Of a DNA stretch of 64,000 bases, positions 10,761-21,518 are shown in pieces. Source of the DNA: Craspedostauros australis (taxonomy: Eukaryota; Bacillariophyta; Bacillariophyceae; Mastogloiales; Achnanthaceae); contig JAMXDE010000005.1 in NCBI GenBank assembly GCA_026770025.1, positions 1,240,001 through 1,304,000 on the forward strand. Reading direction: 5' to 3'. A model generated the notes under the pieces. That model saw nothing but the letters and a program-made list of their open reading frames with translations. It was not told the origin of the DNA and searched no databases. How positions within the stretch are numbered: the first letter of the stretch is position 1; each line of letters begins with the position of its first letter. The translations under genes and the position numbers were made by a program.

Positions 10761-13157
10761 CTACCGACGGCGTCGTTGACGAGCGGTTCTTCGTCGAGAA
10801 CTGGCACCTCCACCAGCTGCGATGCCAGGCTGCTTGGCTGGTGCGCCCAACGAAAAGCCTGAGGCACCACCTGGTGCTGCGATGGGGGCGGCGCCACCAA
10901 ATGGCTGCACTGAGGGTGCAGCAGCAATAGGGGCGCTGCTTGCGGCTGCACCGAAGGAGAACGCCGGGGTGGCACCCGCTCCTGCCGCCGGTACCGGTGC
11001 TGGTGCTGATGCCGCGCCAAAAGAGAATGCGGGCGTGGCGCTCGGAGCTGGAGCCGGGACAGCACCAAATGCCGGCGTTGGTACGGATGCTGGTGCTGGC
11101 ACCTGCGCTGGTGCACCGAATGAGAATGCAGGCTTTCCCGAAGCTGCGGCCGCGGGTGGTTGGAATCCAGGCGTCGATACCGGTGCTGGTGCTGGCGTTG
11201 CTGGAGCACCAACCGTTGATGGAGCTGGTTTTGTGGGTGTGGACACTGCGCCGAAGCTAAAAGCAGGAGCCTGTCCCGCTGGCTGCGATGCTGCTGGAGC
11301 AGCAGCAGCCGGAGGAGCTGTACTGGTGGATGCAGCAGCTGATGCCGGTGCGGCTGTGGAACCGAATGAAAAAGCTGGTGTTGCATCTGATTTTGGGGCA
11401 GCTGTAGCTGCGGGTGCCGCAGGCACTGGTGTCAGCGCGGATGCTGACGTTGCATCGAGCGAAAATGCAGGTGCTGTGCCTGCTTTGGCATCGCCGCTGA
11501 CTGCGGGCGCTGGTGCAGATGTTGACGCCGACGTCGACGTTGAGCCAAAAGTAAACGTCGGGGCGGCATCTCCCTGCGATGGAACGGGACCAGCAGCGGC
11601 TGGTTTTTGTGAATCAGCGGCAGCCGAAGTCGGCACAATCGCGCCAAAAGTTGTGGTTGCTGATGGAATGGCCACCTGCTGTCCAGTTGGCGCTTGGTTT
11701 TGCGCCTTTGGATCTTTTCGGACCCGCTTTCGATTCATCTCCTCAATCAGTCTCTCCTCGCGTTCTTCGCGCTCGCGTTTGGATAGCTGCGGCCTCGTGA
11801 TGATACGAGGACAGTGCCGCTGTGCCTTGAGCGCAACGCGGCCGACACGACGACGTTTGGCCGAGGGTGTGTAAACTTCGAGCGCTGGGTCCCCTTTCTG
11901 TCGCCGTTTGCGCATCTGTTCGGATAGAGGTAGGTTGGGTGGGGCTGACGTCTTCGGGAATGAGTTGGATGGTCTTCCAAATCGGTTCAATGTCTTCGCG
12001 CCTCTGGCTTTGAAGCGTAGCGGCTGATTCTGCGGCTTGCGATTGTTATTCTGGCTTCGACTCTTGTGTTGGTTCTCCTTGTTGTTGTTATGGCCGGTTG
12101 CATTGGTGCGCCGATTGAGCCCTACGATGCGAGTGGATGAAGCACGTTTCGACGCGATCGCGCCATTCGCACGGGCACCATCACCATCTGGCTTTGACAA
12201 CGCCGTCATGTTTCTGCGTTGTCTCATCTTGGGTGGTGGCGTTTGTATGCGATCGATGAGCCGACGGCCGTTCGATCCATTTTCATTGCTGCGATCGAAT
12301 ACAGATCTCGATGCTGAGGTCGGCGTCGAGTACGAAGCAACCGCAGAGCTCGACTGCGAATTCGATCTTGATTTCGGCTGTGGCGTGGAGAATCCATCCC
12401 CTTCATCGCGACCGCTGACGCTGACGCTGTTGGCACCGCCGCTATCATTGGCACGAGCACGCGGGGTTGAAATTGATCGCATGGACTTCTCAGGCGTTCG
12501 AGATGCGACGGTCTGCACCAAGTTGGTCGGTTCCATGATGGGATCGTAGTAGTAGCTCTCCGTTTTGACAATGCCATTGGAATGCTCCCTGAAGACGACT
12601 CTCTGCTCGTCTTGGTTGTCACGCTTGACGAGGCCAAGTCCTCTGGAGGGTTCTCGCAGGACGGGCGGGTAATACTTCGGCGGGGAGATTCCAACCAATG
12701 GCAGAATATTATGTCGCGCAAACTCCCACCCTCTTACCACCACGAATACGACCACTTTGAGCACGAAGGCAACGCATGTGATGATGCATGAGAGGACGAA
12801 GGAGATGATGGCAGAGGATAGCGATGTCGTCGAAGCTTTTGAGACCGTGGCCGCATCCGAATCTGGCACTTTCGTCAGAGCCGTGGGCCAAACGTGCAAC
12901 GAGGTATCGCCGTTGCGATTGCGATTGCGGCTGCGATTATTGCTTGTCGTGGTGAGACTAGTGTTGCTGAAACCGCCATTCTTCGTCTTGGATGATGGCT
13001 TGAGCACAATGGCCTGCGGGTACTTCTTCGTGATGTAGTGCAAGTGCCATTGCCGAAGGGTCGGGCGTATCAGCTTGAAGATAAGGTACAGGAAGACGCC
13101 GGTTGGCGTCCAACTCATCCCGGTGATGACTGCATCGACAATCCATGACAGCACCAT
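10761..13157 (-). CDS. Membrane-anchored FG-repeat nucleoporin (POM121-like architecture)
   Basis: The product is 798 aa in one exon. Residues 3-30 are hydrophobic (LSWIVDAVITG...GVFLYLIFKL) and about 112-141 form a strong membrane helix (AIISFVLSCIITCVAFVLKV). A long Ser/Asn/Arg-rich region follows, with basic patches (AKRRRVGR) and a charged helix (SKREREEREERLIEEMNRKR, about 450-470). From about residue 500 the protein is Ala/Pro-rich with about nine FG sites, mostly PAFSFG. It ends in a very basic tail (SSRRRTARQRRRR). FG repeats of this kind bind transport receptors in nuclear pores; the N-terminal anchor suggests a pore-membrane nucleoporin. No sequence homology to POM121 is claimed; the match is in layout. 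The strong antisense open frame over the repeats is a composition shadow. Confidence 0.75.
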   Translation of the reverse strand: MVLSWIVDAVITGMSWTPTGVFLYLIFKLIRPTLRQWHLHYITKKYPQAIVLKPSSKTKNGGFSNTSLTTTSNNRSRNRNRNGDTSLHVWPTALTKVPDSDAATVSKASTTSLSSAIISFVLSCIITCVAFVLKVVVFVVVRGWEFARHNILPLVGISPPKYYPPVLREPSRGLGLVKRDNQDEQRVVFREHSNGIVKTESYYYDPIMEPTNLVQTVASRTPEKSMRSISTPRARANDSGGANSVSVSGRDEGDGFSTPQPKSRSNSQSSSAVASYSTPTSASRSVFDRSNENGSNGRRLIDRIQTPPPKMRQRRNMTALSKPDGDGARANGAIASKRASSTRIVGLNRRTNATGHNNNKENQHKSRSQNNNRKPQNQPLRFKARGAKTLNRFGRPSNSFPKTSAPPNLPLSEQMRKRRQKGDPALEVYTPSAKRRRVGRVALKAQRHCPRIITRPQLSKREREEREERLIEEMNRKRVRKDPKAQNQAPTGQQVAIPSATTTFGAIVPTSAAADSQKPAAAGPVPSQGDAAPTFTFGSTSTSASTSAPAPAVSGDAKAGTAPAFSLDATSASALTPVPAAPAATAAPKSDATPAFSFGSTAAPASAAASTSTAPPAAAAPAASQPAGQAPAFSFGAVSTPTKPAPSTVGAPATPAPAPVSTPGFQPPAAAASGKPAFSFGAPAQVPAPASVPTPAFGAVPAPAPSATPAFSFGAASAPAPVPAAGAGATPAFSFGAAASSAPIAAAPSVQPFGGAAPIAAPGGASGFSLGAPAKQPGIAAGGGASSRRRTARQRRRR

Positions 13158-14129
13158 GGTGGATTCACTGCCGGGGCCAATCGATGACTGATAGTAGAGT
13201 GACGTTGGTTGGGTTTCAACTGGAATCGAATGAAAGCCGGCGTGATCCTGATAGCTTGATGAGATCCAATGACGATGGTCTCACTTCCTGCCCGTGTGGC
13301 AGCTCTCGCAACAAGCAATGACAGATGCGATGATAGTGTGAAGATCAGATTGTGATTTCAAATGCGATTTGAGCATGCTGTTGCTGTTTGGATTTGCCCT
13401 GATCTTGTCGAGCAACCACACAGAACGGCAATACTTGGTAGTTGAGTGATGTATCGATCCCATGAAGAGTGAGGCATCGGTCACTGCCCTCGCAATCAAC
13501 CGCTGTCTGAAGGAAGGTGCGCAGCATTGGTAACAAACGCGCGCAAAATGGAGACTCGTTGGTGGGTTTGGTTTTGCTCACTGGCCCACAGTCGCAAGAC
13601 ATTTTGATTTTCCTCGGTGTTCGCAACTTGAATCTCAAACATGCGGGACCGTTGTCTGTGAACATTCAACACCGTCTGGCATGTGTCAGTGAAATAGATA
13701 GTTTCATGCGCGATTCGTTGGACCCCAACAGATCCAACCAAAACAAATCGAGACCAGACCAAGGAGCGACAATGGCCAAACCCAAAACCGCAGCTGGCGA
13801 ATCGGCACAGTTGTCGACACGACGTCGTTCATCAATTGAACCAAGGCACCAAGTCAAGCCAGAGCAAGTCGAAGGAAGAGTCAAAGGAAGAATCAAAGCA
13901 AGTCAAGCACTTCAGAGACCTATTCCTACACTGTCGAAACATCTCTTTGGTCTGTCGGAAAGCCCACAAGGTCGGCAACTCCCCATTTGTATCAACCCAT
14001 CACTCGTGGAACACGAAGCACATCGATTTGAGTGCGTCTCACCAAATACAATTGCAACCACAAGCACTAAGTCGAAATCCAAATCCAAATATTGTCTGAC
14101 AACTGCAAGTACGCAGCACAAACTAAATC
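13158..14129. other. Divergent intergenic region
   Basis: It lies upstream of both the nucleoporin and RPB8 genes. A plus-strand frame runs from 13517 through into RPB8 in a different phase, but it has no family-like features. A string of CAAGTC/AAGTCGAA words near 13852-14080 is low complexity. Confidence 0.55.
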
Positions 14130-14573
14130 ATGGAGACATCATCCAAGGTCACTCTCTTCGAGGACATCTTCGAAGTGACCGCACTGAACCCAGACGGCTA
14201 CAAATTCGAACGCGTCAACCGCATCCAGGCGACGGGAACCACCTTCGAATGCGACCTGCTGCTCGACACCAACTGCGAGATCTACTCGCTCAAGGAGGCC
14301 GACAAGGTCACCATGCTGCTGGCATCCACGTTGCATCTCGATGGAAGTCCCGCCGATCATTCCTCCTACTCCGTCAGCAACGAGCCGACGCTAGCCGACA
14401 ACTATGAATACGTCATGCACGGCCGAGTCTTTGACATAAGCTACGAGAAGGACGGCACGGTCGTCATTGCTGCGAGTTTCGGGGGATTGCTGATGAGACT
14501 GACGGGCGAGCAGCGGCATCTCACCAACATCTTGGCGGACATGCGGCTCTTTCTGTTGCTCAAGAAGGATTAA
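14130..14573 (+). CDS. RPB8: RNA polymerase I/II/III shared subunit RPABC3 (RPB8)
   Basis: The product is 147 aa, the normal length for RPB8. It matches the family from end to end: an N-terminal LFEDIFEVTALNPDGYKFERVNRI, a central LLLDTNCEIYSL...DKVTMLLASTL, an EYVMHGRVFDISYE strand and the terminal SFGGLLMRLTGEQRHL...RLFLLLKKD. It is a small OB-fold subunit common to all three nuclear polymerases, sitting on the largest subunit. The coding region is a single exon; the ATG at 14130 directly precedes the conserved start. An intron in the 5' UTR cannot be excluded. Confidence 0.95.
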   Translation: METSSKVTLFEDIFEVTALNPDGYKFERVNRIQATGTTFECDLLLDTNCEIYSLKEADKVTMLLASTLHLDGSPADHSSYSVSNEPTLADNYEYVMHGRVFDISYEKDGTVVIAASFGGLLMRLTGEQRHLTNILADMRLFLLLKKD

Positions 14574-15555
14574 ATTATGTATCGATGGCTTGTGGATGAA
14601 GGTGGTGGTGGGTGTGGCATGGCATTGAGTAGTGTGGTGCGGTGCGGTGGACGCAGTGATGGAAAGAGAACAAGGCATGGATATGGGATGGCGGACACAA
14701 ACGATAAGGATGTACTCGTATGCTGCTGTGCAAGCAAGGAGCGGAGGTCGGAGGAGACGGATTGCTCCAAGAGCAGCGCGCGTTCAGTTCACGTTCAGTC
14801 TTCCACGTTGAATCAAAGACAAATGATGACGAAACAAAAATCAAAAGAGGACAAACGTAGCCATGGCAACCAATTGTCGGTTGCCAAAGCAGTGCAGGTG
14901 TTGAGAAAGGTGTGATGGAACCATGAATACCAGCCGCGATGATCACCTTTGTTGACGATGTCTTCAATCGGCAGTGCATCGCGCCAGCGAATCATCTTGA
15001 GAACTCCCAGGCAGCTTTGGCGTGGGCACGGCGCTTTCACATGTCTCGACCATACTCGTAAGCTAGTCTGGTTCTGCATGCCTTGGGCTCATTCACATTC
15101 ACAGATGTTAACTTGCTTGAAGTGTACTACGAGCAGCAAGGACCGAATAAGTCCGGCAGCCATCCTATAACCATACACAAACTGGTTTGTCCGAGAGTGC
15201 ATTCTTCAAGCAACTGCTTCCAGGCGATTGTCATGGTCAAAGCTGCACAGAGTGCAGAACGAGGATGTCGGAGTTTGCGCAAAATCCACAGAGTCATACA
15301 GAGTATTATAGTAGAGAGTACTCCAGCGGTCATCAGTTTTGAAGGCTTGATTCGATAACATCATCTAATGAGTGCATTCCCACTGGGATACTTTTGCTCT
15401 CTCTCTCTGGGGAGAGGTACGAATACAAGTCGGTATGAAGCCACTCTGCCTGCACCACAGGCGGATGCGCAGTGAGCGCTGGTTGCTGTGTCCAATACGA
15501 ATGCAACCACACCCAGCCCAATTGGCAGACGGCTCCATCCACTGGCCATCCTCTT

Positions 15556-15592
<37 letters not shown>

Positions 15593-15602
15593 ATCTCTGT
15601 CT
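14574..15602. other. Convergent spacer with CT microsatellite
   Basis: No gene is supported. It holds copies of the ACTCGTA word at 14714-14720 and 15054-15060, and a long CT run at 15557-15588 just beyond the stop codon of the minus-strand phosphoesterase-like gene, probably within its 3' UTR. Confidence 0.6.
15557..15588. repeat. (CT)16 microsatellite
   Basis: An uninterrupted CT dinucleotide run. Confidence 0.95.
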
Positions 15603-16898
15603 CTAAAAAGTGGATAACATACTGTCCCGACTCACTTCGCTAATCACCTTGCCGGATTCCAATCGCACCCACGACTTCCAATCCATCGTGCGTGTGGAGG
15701 GATCGGCGATGGTCAGCTCGTAGACTCGCATACCGCGTTCCCAGTCGCCGTAGCCACCATACCCGGTATGCCGAGCGAAGCACACCTGCAGATCCTGCGT
15801 GAAGGGACAGCAGTAGTCGTTGCCATGGTTCTTGCCGACTGCCAGGAGATACACTCTCGACGTTTCGCTCATGGCGTTGACGATGCCCGGGTCATTGTGC
15901 AGCGGCTTGAACTCTTCTCCGAAGTATCCGATGCACTTGTCGGAATGGTGCAACTCCGATGGCGGGTAGTACTGGAATGCCATCGCGGGGTGTCGTTGGT
16001 AGGAATGGTAGAACCAGTTGACCTGATTCTGCGACAGTTGCTGGGGCAGGGAGCCGCCGCCGGTATCGTAGAAGAATAGGTTGGCCGCGGTCTGACCATC
16101 GATGGTGACATCGAGGATGTAGTTGGTGATGCCGAAGATCGTCGGTGGGCCACGTTGGGTCAGGGAGAGAGGAAAGCGCTGATCGATGTCGAGCAATCGT
16201 TCACGCTTGTAGAACGGAGGATAGTGCTCGTGCGTCGTCGGGTCCTCGTAGTCGGTATCATCGGCAGTGCCGAAGATCATGGCCCACGGCGTGTTGTGCT
16301 TCGACAGTTCCTCACCTAGGTCGGTGTAGGCCTCCGCGGCCTTGTTTCTGGAGTAGTTGGCGGAGATCTGGTCGCCCGACAGCACGATCAAATCGGGCTG
16401 CTCGATCTGCATGATCTTGTCGATGACGCCGAAGGTCTTGGCGTCCTTCTCCTTGGTCTCCCCGATGTGCAGATCCGCAAGCTGGACGATCTTGAACGTG
16501 TGCTCGCCCTTGTCCTCGCGGAATTTCAGCACGGGTTTGCCTTCGATGGGCAGGCTGCTGCGTTGCGACGAGTACACGACCTCGTGCTTGTACCCGAAGG
16601 TGATGATGGCACCGACCATCATGAGGACGAAGATGCAGATGAGGATCCACATGAATCCCAGGAATCTGCGGCGGCGGAGTTTTTCATCGAGATCGCGCGG
16701 TTTTTCCTTGGAGACATCGAACTCGTTGACAAACTCATCGATCTCGGCCACCGTCTCTTCCTCGTAGTCCTTTTCTGTCGCGACAGTCTGGTCTGGGAGG
16801 TTGTGAGCGGGAGCGGAGATGTACTGCGGGATGCCCACTGACATTGACGATATGGATTCTTCGTCGGTCTCGCGGAAGTTCGAGTTGCGTCGGAACAT
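15603..16898 (-). CDS. Metallophosphoesterase-like type II membrane protein with altered active site
   Basis: The product is 431 aa. An acidic cytosolic N-terminus (about 1-75) leads to RRRR and one membrane helix (FLGFMWILICIFVLMMVGAI, about 79-98), then a lumenal or extracellular calcineurin-type phosphoesterase domain: VQLADLHIG (motif 1), PDLIVLSGDQ (motif 2), PWAMIFGTADD (place of motif 3) and LLAVGKNHGNDYC (place of the GHxH motif). It resembles the PAP28/29-type purple acid phosphatase-like proteins. In active members motif 3 is GNH(D/E) and motif 5 GHxH; here Asn and His of motif 3 and the first His of motif 5 are replaced. Catalysis is therefore doubtful. The start is the first ATG of the frame; the 5' flank carries a TCTCAG hexamer array. 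Confidence 0.8.
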   Translation of the reverse strand: MFRRNSNFRETDEESISSMSVGIPQYISAPAHNLPDQTVATEKDYEEETVAEIDEFVNEFDVSKEKPRDLDEKLRRRRFLGFMWILICIFVLMMVGAIITFGYKHEVVYSSQRSSLPIEGKPVLKFREDKGEHTFKIVQLADLHIGETKEKDAKTFGVIDKIMQIEQPDLIVLSGDQISANYSRNKAAEAYTDLGEELSKHNTPWAMIFGTADDTDYEDPTTHEHYPPFYKRERLLDIDQRFPLSLTQRGPPTIFGITNYILDVTIDGQTAANLFFYDTGGGSLPQQLSQNQVNWFYHSYQRHPAMAFQYYPPSELHHSDKCIGYFGEEFKPLHNDPGIVNAMSETSRVYLLAVGKNHGNDYCCPFTQDLQVCFARHTGYGGYGDWERGMRVYELTIADPSTRTMDWKSWVRLESGKVISEVSRDSMLSTF

Positions 16899-17880
16899 CG
16901 TGGGAGTAACTCTGTCTTCGTCTCAGTCTCAGTCTCAGTCTCAGTCTCAGTGCTTGTAGTTGTGCCTGTGCTTGTGCATTTGTGATTGCAGAGTGTATGG
17001 CAGAGTGTGCAGAGCAGATTGGTTGCAGAGTATGTATGGGACGAGTCATCCCATTGCTTACCACCAACATCACTGCAACTCACTCACTCACTCACTCCCA
17101 AAGTTCCATGCCCATGAACGCACATCAAACAGGCAAGGTCACTCTTCAGAGGCATCTCACAGCCCAAGCTGGACATAGTTGCTCTTGGATTGCTCGTGTG
17201 GCATGGTTGAGCATCGCACTTGATGACATGACGACATCCCCGATGGATGTTTCTCCACTCTCCTCCAATCCCTCCAATGCTTCCAAGGCTCCCAATTGAT
17301 GTTCCTTCGCGGCGTTCCCAAGAGTGATCGCCATTTTCTCTCTTCTCCCAAGATTCGCGATTTGTGGTTTGTGCGTCACGTGACATTGGGTCGTGACATA
17401 CGTGTCGTGATATATGGGCCTTTATAAGTTCCTTTCATCCACGTTTCGAAAAGCGTTGATGGAATTCGAAAGATGTCGGCACGAAGAACGTGATGAAATT
17501 TGCGCGCAAGGAACGGTCTTCGTCGGTGTCGTGGTGGATTGTGTTCCTTGGTGTCGTGACAGGTGTTTTCTTGGGTGCGGAACGCGAACAAATGGGTTTG
17601 GCATCGTCACCCATCTGCATGTCATCTGTGGCGACGACATCGAGTGAGCGAACGAACGAACGGACCTGGATCATCGTCGCGGATCCACCCTCATCCCTGT
17701 CAACGTCCACACACAAACAGCACGAAAACGCCAACCACGCATAAAACCACGAAAGCAATCAAAGCCACCAAGAAAGACAGAAAGAAAGAAAACAGCACCA
17801 CCACAAACACAACAATCGCAACAAAGCGGATGCAGCATACTCAACTACTCGAGCAAACTCAGATCAAGAAGACACCAACA
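16899..17880. other. Divergent intergenic region
   Basis: It holds the (TCTCAG)5 array at 16921-16950, a CACT tandem at about 17080-17097, and an AC-rich stretch at 17700-17880 before the His-rich protein gene. An in-frame ATG at 17830 lies upstream of the chosen start of that gene. No further gene is seen. Confidence 0.55.
16921..16950. repeat. (TCTCAG)5 hexanucleotide array
   Basis: Five perfect units about 22 bases upstream of the phosphoesterase-like ATG, so probably in its 5' UTR or core promoter. Confidence 0.95.
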
Positions 17881-18474
17881 ATGGCCGCAATGAAGAATCA
17901 ATCATCCAACGAGGCACGCATGGCCCGCAAGGGCAAGGACTGCGGATGCCGCAACACAGAGCACGGCAGCAACGGCGACAATAGCAATGCGATGAACAAT
18001 AGCATGAACAAGGACAACGAGAAGGATCACAATCATCTCCATCACTCCCATCATCCCCACCACCACAACCGCCGCGTCGAGTCCTCTCTGATGGACCATC
18101 ACCACAGCAAGGTCCACCCCGCCACTCCAGCGATCAATGGATCAGCCACCGCGGCGTGTCCCAACCAGGCGGCCTCGCTGGTGCGCCGACTGCGACGTGC
18201 CAAGCGTCGTCTTCTGCTGGAGCACGCGATGAAGGACACGAAGGAGGCCGCCGCCGACGTGGAATCCGCAGAAGGCACCAAGAAGGAACGTGACGACGGC
18301 GCAGACGATCTCCGGAAGACAAGCGCATCGCCACGGCGGGAGTGCGTCTACACCATGAGCCACTCGCTTCTCACAGAGTTCTCCATCAGCGACATCTCCG
18401 TCGAAGGTTGCGAAGAGTCCCCACGAAGCGCCGCTGTTGATGATCTGGTCGACGCAGAACGCAAGAACGACTAG
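17881..18474 (+). CDS. His/Asn-rich hypothetical protein
   Basis: The product is 197 aa and unrecognised. The N-terminal third is Asn/Ser/Lys-rich with a CGCRN motif; residues about 44-60 are His-rich (HNHLHHSHHPHHHNRR), a possible metal-binding stretch, with a second cluster DHHHSK. A basic amphipathic helix follows (LVRRLRRAKRRLLLEHAMKD), then an acidic region and a C-terminal conserved-looking phrase (YTMSHSLLTEFSISDISVEGCEESP). I chose the ATG at 17881; one at 17830 would add 17 residues. It may be a small regulatory or adaptor protein, but composition is the only guide. Coding status rests on a long clean frame and codon-like composition. Confidence 0.55.
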   Translation: MAAMKNQSSNEARMARKGKDCGCRNTEHGSNGDNSNAMNNSMNKDNEKDHNHLHHSHHPHHHNRRVESSLMDHHHSKVHPATPAINGSATAACPNQAASLVRRLRRAKRRLLLEHAMKDTKEAAADVESAEGTKKERDDGADDLRKTSASPRRECVYTMSHSLLTEFSISDISVEGCEESPRSAAVDDLVDAERKND

Positions 18475-19961
18475 AGCAGACACTCGAGACGCAAGCTGCA
18501 CCACATGAACGTCCGCAACGCCACGTCAAGCGTTTTCCGGTCAAAAGAGCCATCAAGAATGCACCTGCCCTGGCAGAGAGTGGTGATGTTGCTACTGGCG
18601 ATGCAGCTCTGCGAGTACACCTATGATGGACAGAGCGCAACGACGTCCTCTCGTGCGCAGGTTCGACGAAAGCCTCAGGACGAACGCATGCGGTGAGCCA
18701 TACACACTCGTACCGTACCATACTGCACCGTACCATGCAGTGCATGACAACCACCACAAGATCAACAGCAGCAGCAACAGCTGACGACAGGGATTGAATC
18801 CGTTCACAGCAGCAACATATCGCAGAAGGGACGTGCGGAAACCACAGGCGACGGAGCGCGAGACTATCGTCATGTCTTGCTGCCTCCTGGCAGACTCACA
18901 CCATACTATTGATGGTGCGTCGCGCTCTGCGATCACACCAAGACGTTTCAATCACTACTCTACCCCTCCATGTACATACAATAGTCCGCAAGAGGAGAAA
19001 CGGGCTTATGATCCAAGCAGGACCGCGACGCACCGATCTTGACGCGTGGTGACATGGCGGACAAACCATTCCTTGACATCAAAAGTTCCTGCACTCAACG
19101 CAGAACTGACAGCAGATCTGGTCGCATCCTGCTTCCTGCGATCAAAACGACACGATTGCATTCCGCACTACAATCAACATCTCCACTCGTACGTAGAGTA
19201 CTGCCAGTCGTTCGACGGGCACAACAAGACATGCGGAACTGCATCGTATTTCGTCCAAGAACTCCAGCCCTTCCAGAAACAGATTCATGTTCTGTACCAT
19301 ACATACTCGTAAAAGGAGAGTGGAGCCAAGCACGACCTAAAGTAGGGCAGTTCACGTCATCCCCAGTGTTGGCAATTACGATCACCAGAGTCGCAAGTGT
19401 TGTACCGTAGCGCGTACTCAACATAATAGAATAGTAAGAATCTTCACACGAAATCCCCATCATCTTCCTTTGCATTCTCTTGGTTTCTTCCTCGAATGGT
19501 TGGCGATGACGCACAGCGTTCATGGGGTACACGTGTTTGGGCCAGCGTGGAGCCACGGCAATTTGACACGTGTTTAGCTTCTCTCTTGGCTTCGATTCGT
19601 TTCCTTCGATTTCATTCTTTTCTGCAAGTTTCTCAGTTTTACCGCTACCATGCAACCTCATTCTTCGCGCCAAAAAGAAAAGTGTTTTAATCGCATGAGT
19701 CGGAGGAGATGGCGTCAAGTTTGTCGCCAAAACAAGAGGCAACGTCGCTGTCGCCGCAACCACACGCGAAGACACCAAACAGCAAAACTCTGCAGAGGCA
19801 ATCAAACTCGACAACGCTCGCAGATCGGAACAAAAACGACAGCCAAAGTCTGGGACGAGATTGCAGCACCCAGAAGCTGAAGACAATCAGGCCGTAACAA
19901 TCCTGACCAACCAACCAAAGCAACGCGACGAAAGCAACGAAAGCAACGAAAGCAACCAACC
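18475..19961. other. Intergenic, no gene seen
   Basis: About 1.5 kb without a convincing gene. The 16-base word CCATACACACTCGTAC at 18698-18713 recurs exactly at 31056-31071, and shorter forms (ACTCGTA) lie at 19185 and 19305. The last 40 bases before FEN1 are a GCAACGAAA tandem. A minus-strand frame at 19095-19886 has no recognisable domain. Confidence 0.55.
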
Positions 19962-21518
19962 ATGGGAATTAAAGGACTTGCCAAGCTGTTGTCTGATGAG
20001 GCGCCTGACGTACGTGAGGAAGGATGTTGTCGCGCCATTCATGCTCTCATGAGCTGACAATGCTGACAATGCTGATCTTGTTGTGCATGATGAAACAGAG
20101 TCGGTCCAGCGTGTGTATGTATGGCAATAATCCATAGGCAAACGACAGACCAGCGAACGCGGCGTCCCTCATCCTCCCACCCTGCAAACCAACTCGCTCA
20201 AATCGTTCAACTCACCCCATTCCAATGCGCCAACATTCGCAACATGAACCAACATCCGCAACAGTGCATCCGCGAGGTGGAGCTGAAGTCGCTGCACGGA
20301 CGCAAGATCGCCATCGATGCCTCCATGGCCATCTACCAGTTCCTCATCGCCGTGCGAAGCGGAGGTCCCAACACAGCCGCCACCATGCTCACCAACGCCG
20401 ACGGCGAGACCACGTCGCACATCCAGGGAATGTTCAATCGCACCATCCGGTTCCTCACGGAGGGCATCAAGCCAGCCTTCGTCTTTGACGGCAAACCACC
20501 CAACATCAAATCCGGCGAATTGGCCAAACGACGCGAGAAGCGAGAAAAAGCACAGGCAGAATTGAAGAAGGCCGCGCAGGAAGGCAACGTGGAGGAGCAG
20601 GATCGGCAGTCGAAGCGACTCGTGCGGGCGGGACACAAGGAGAATGAGGATTGCAAGAAACTTTTGCGGCTGATGGGCGTCCCGGTCATCCTGGCGCCGT
20701 GCGAAGCCGAGGCGCAGGCTTCGGCCTTGGCCAAGGCGGGCTTGGTCTACGCCACGGGCACGGAGGATATGGATGCCCTGACCTTCGCGACGCCCGTTTT
20801 GGTGCGCAAGATGACCTTCGCTAGCGGCGGCAAGAGTATCGTGCAGACAATGGACTACAAGAAGGCCATCGAGGGGTTGGAGCTGACGCACAAGCAATTT
20901 GTAGATCTTTGCATCCTGTTGGGATGCGATTACTGCGACAGCATCCGCGGTGTCGGACCCAAGACGGCGCTGAAGCTCATCCGCGAGCACGGTGACATCG
21001 AGACGATCTTGAAGAACCTGGAGGGCAAGAAGTACGTGGTCCCTGACAACTGGAAGGTCAGCAAGGCGAAGAGCAAGGGAGAGGGCGAGAGCGGAGATGA
21101 AAATGGTCACAACGAGAATGAGAACGAGAACGACAATGAGAAGGAGGAGGAGAAGGAGAAGGATGATAAAGAACCAGCGGAAGTGCCAGCGTACGTACAG
21201 GCGAGGAAACTCTTCTTCGATCACGAGGTGATGACCGACAAGGACAAGCTCGATCTCAAATGGAAATTGCCGGACACCGCGGCTCTCAAAACGTTCCTCG
21301 TGGACGAGCAGGGGTTTAATCTCGAACGCGTCGAGGCCAGCATCAAGAAGCTGGAGGAAGCACACAAGGCCAACCAGAAGCCGCAGGCCCGCATGGACAG
21401 CTTCTTCAAGGTCATGAGCAAGCCCAAGGATCCCAAGGCGATCGCAAAGCGCAAGGCCAAGTTGCAGAAAGAAAAGGCCGCGCAGAAAAAGAAAGCCAGG
21501 ACGGGAAAGCGAAGATAA
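19962..21518 (+). CDS. FEN1: Flap endonuclease 1, two exons
   Basis: Exons 19962-20009 and 20265-21518 give 433 aa; the 16-codon first exon encodes MGIKGLAKLLSDEAPD and splices (GTACGTGAGG...CAACAG, 255 bp) directly to CIREVELKSLHGRKIAIDAS. FEN1 cuts 5' flaps in Okazaki fragment maturation and long-patch base excision repair. Visible are the N domain with FDGKPP, the I domain with APCEAEAQAS and TGTEDMDAL, LLGCDYCDSIRGVGPKTALKLI (helix-hairpin-helix, metal-binding Asp), and a C-terminal PCNA-binding PIP box QARMDSFF followed by a basic tail. Compared with typical FEN1 (about 380 aa) it has an acidic, Asn/Glu/Lys-rich insertion of some 45 residues (about 280-325) after VVPDNWKV. The mature N-terminal Gly-Ile is needed for activity, which supports the tiny first exon. 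Confidence 0.95.

Noticed and set aside
10822-11874. 350-codon plus-strand Ala/Gly-rich frame
   Set aside because: It is the antisense reading of the Ala/Pro-rich FG repeats of the nucleoporin.
13517-14407. 296-codon plus-strand frame into RPB8
   Set aside because: Its C-terminal half is RPB8 read in the wrong phase; the first half is low complexity.
19095-19886. 263-codon minus-strand frame in a spacer
   Set aside because: It has no domain, no membrane or repeat pattern and erratic composition, so it is likely chance.
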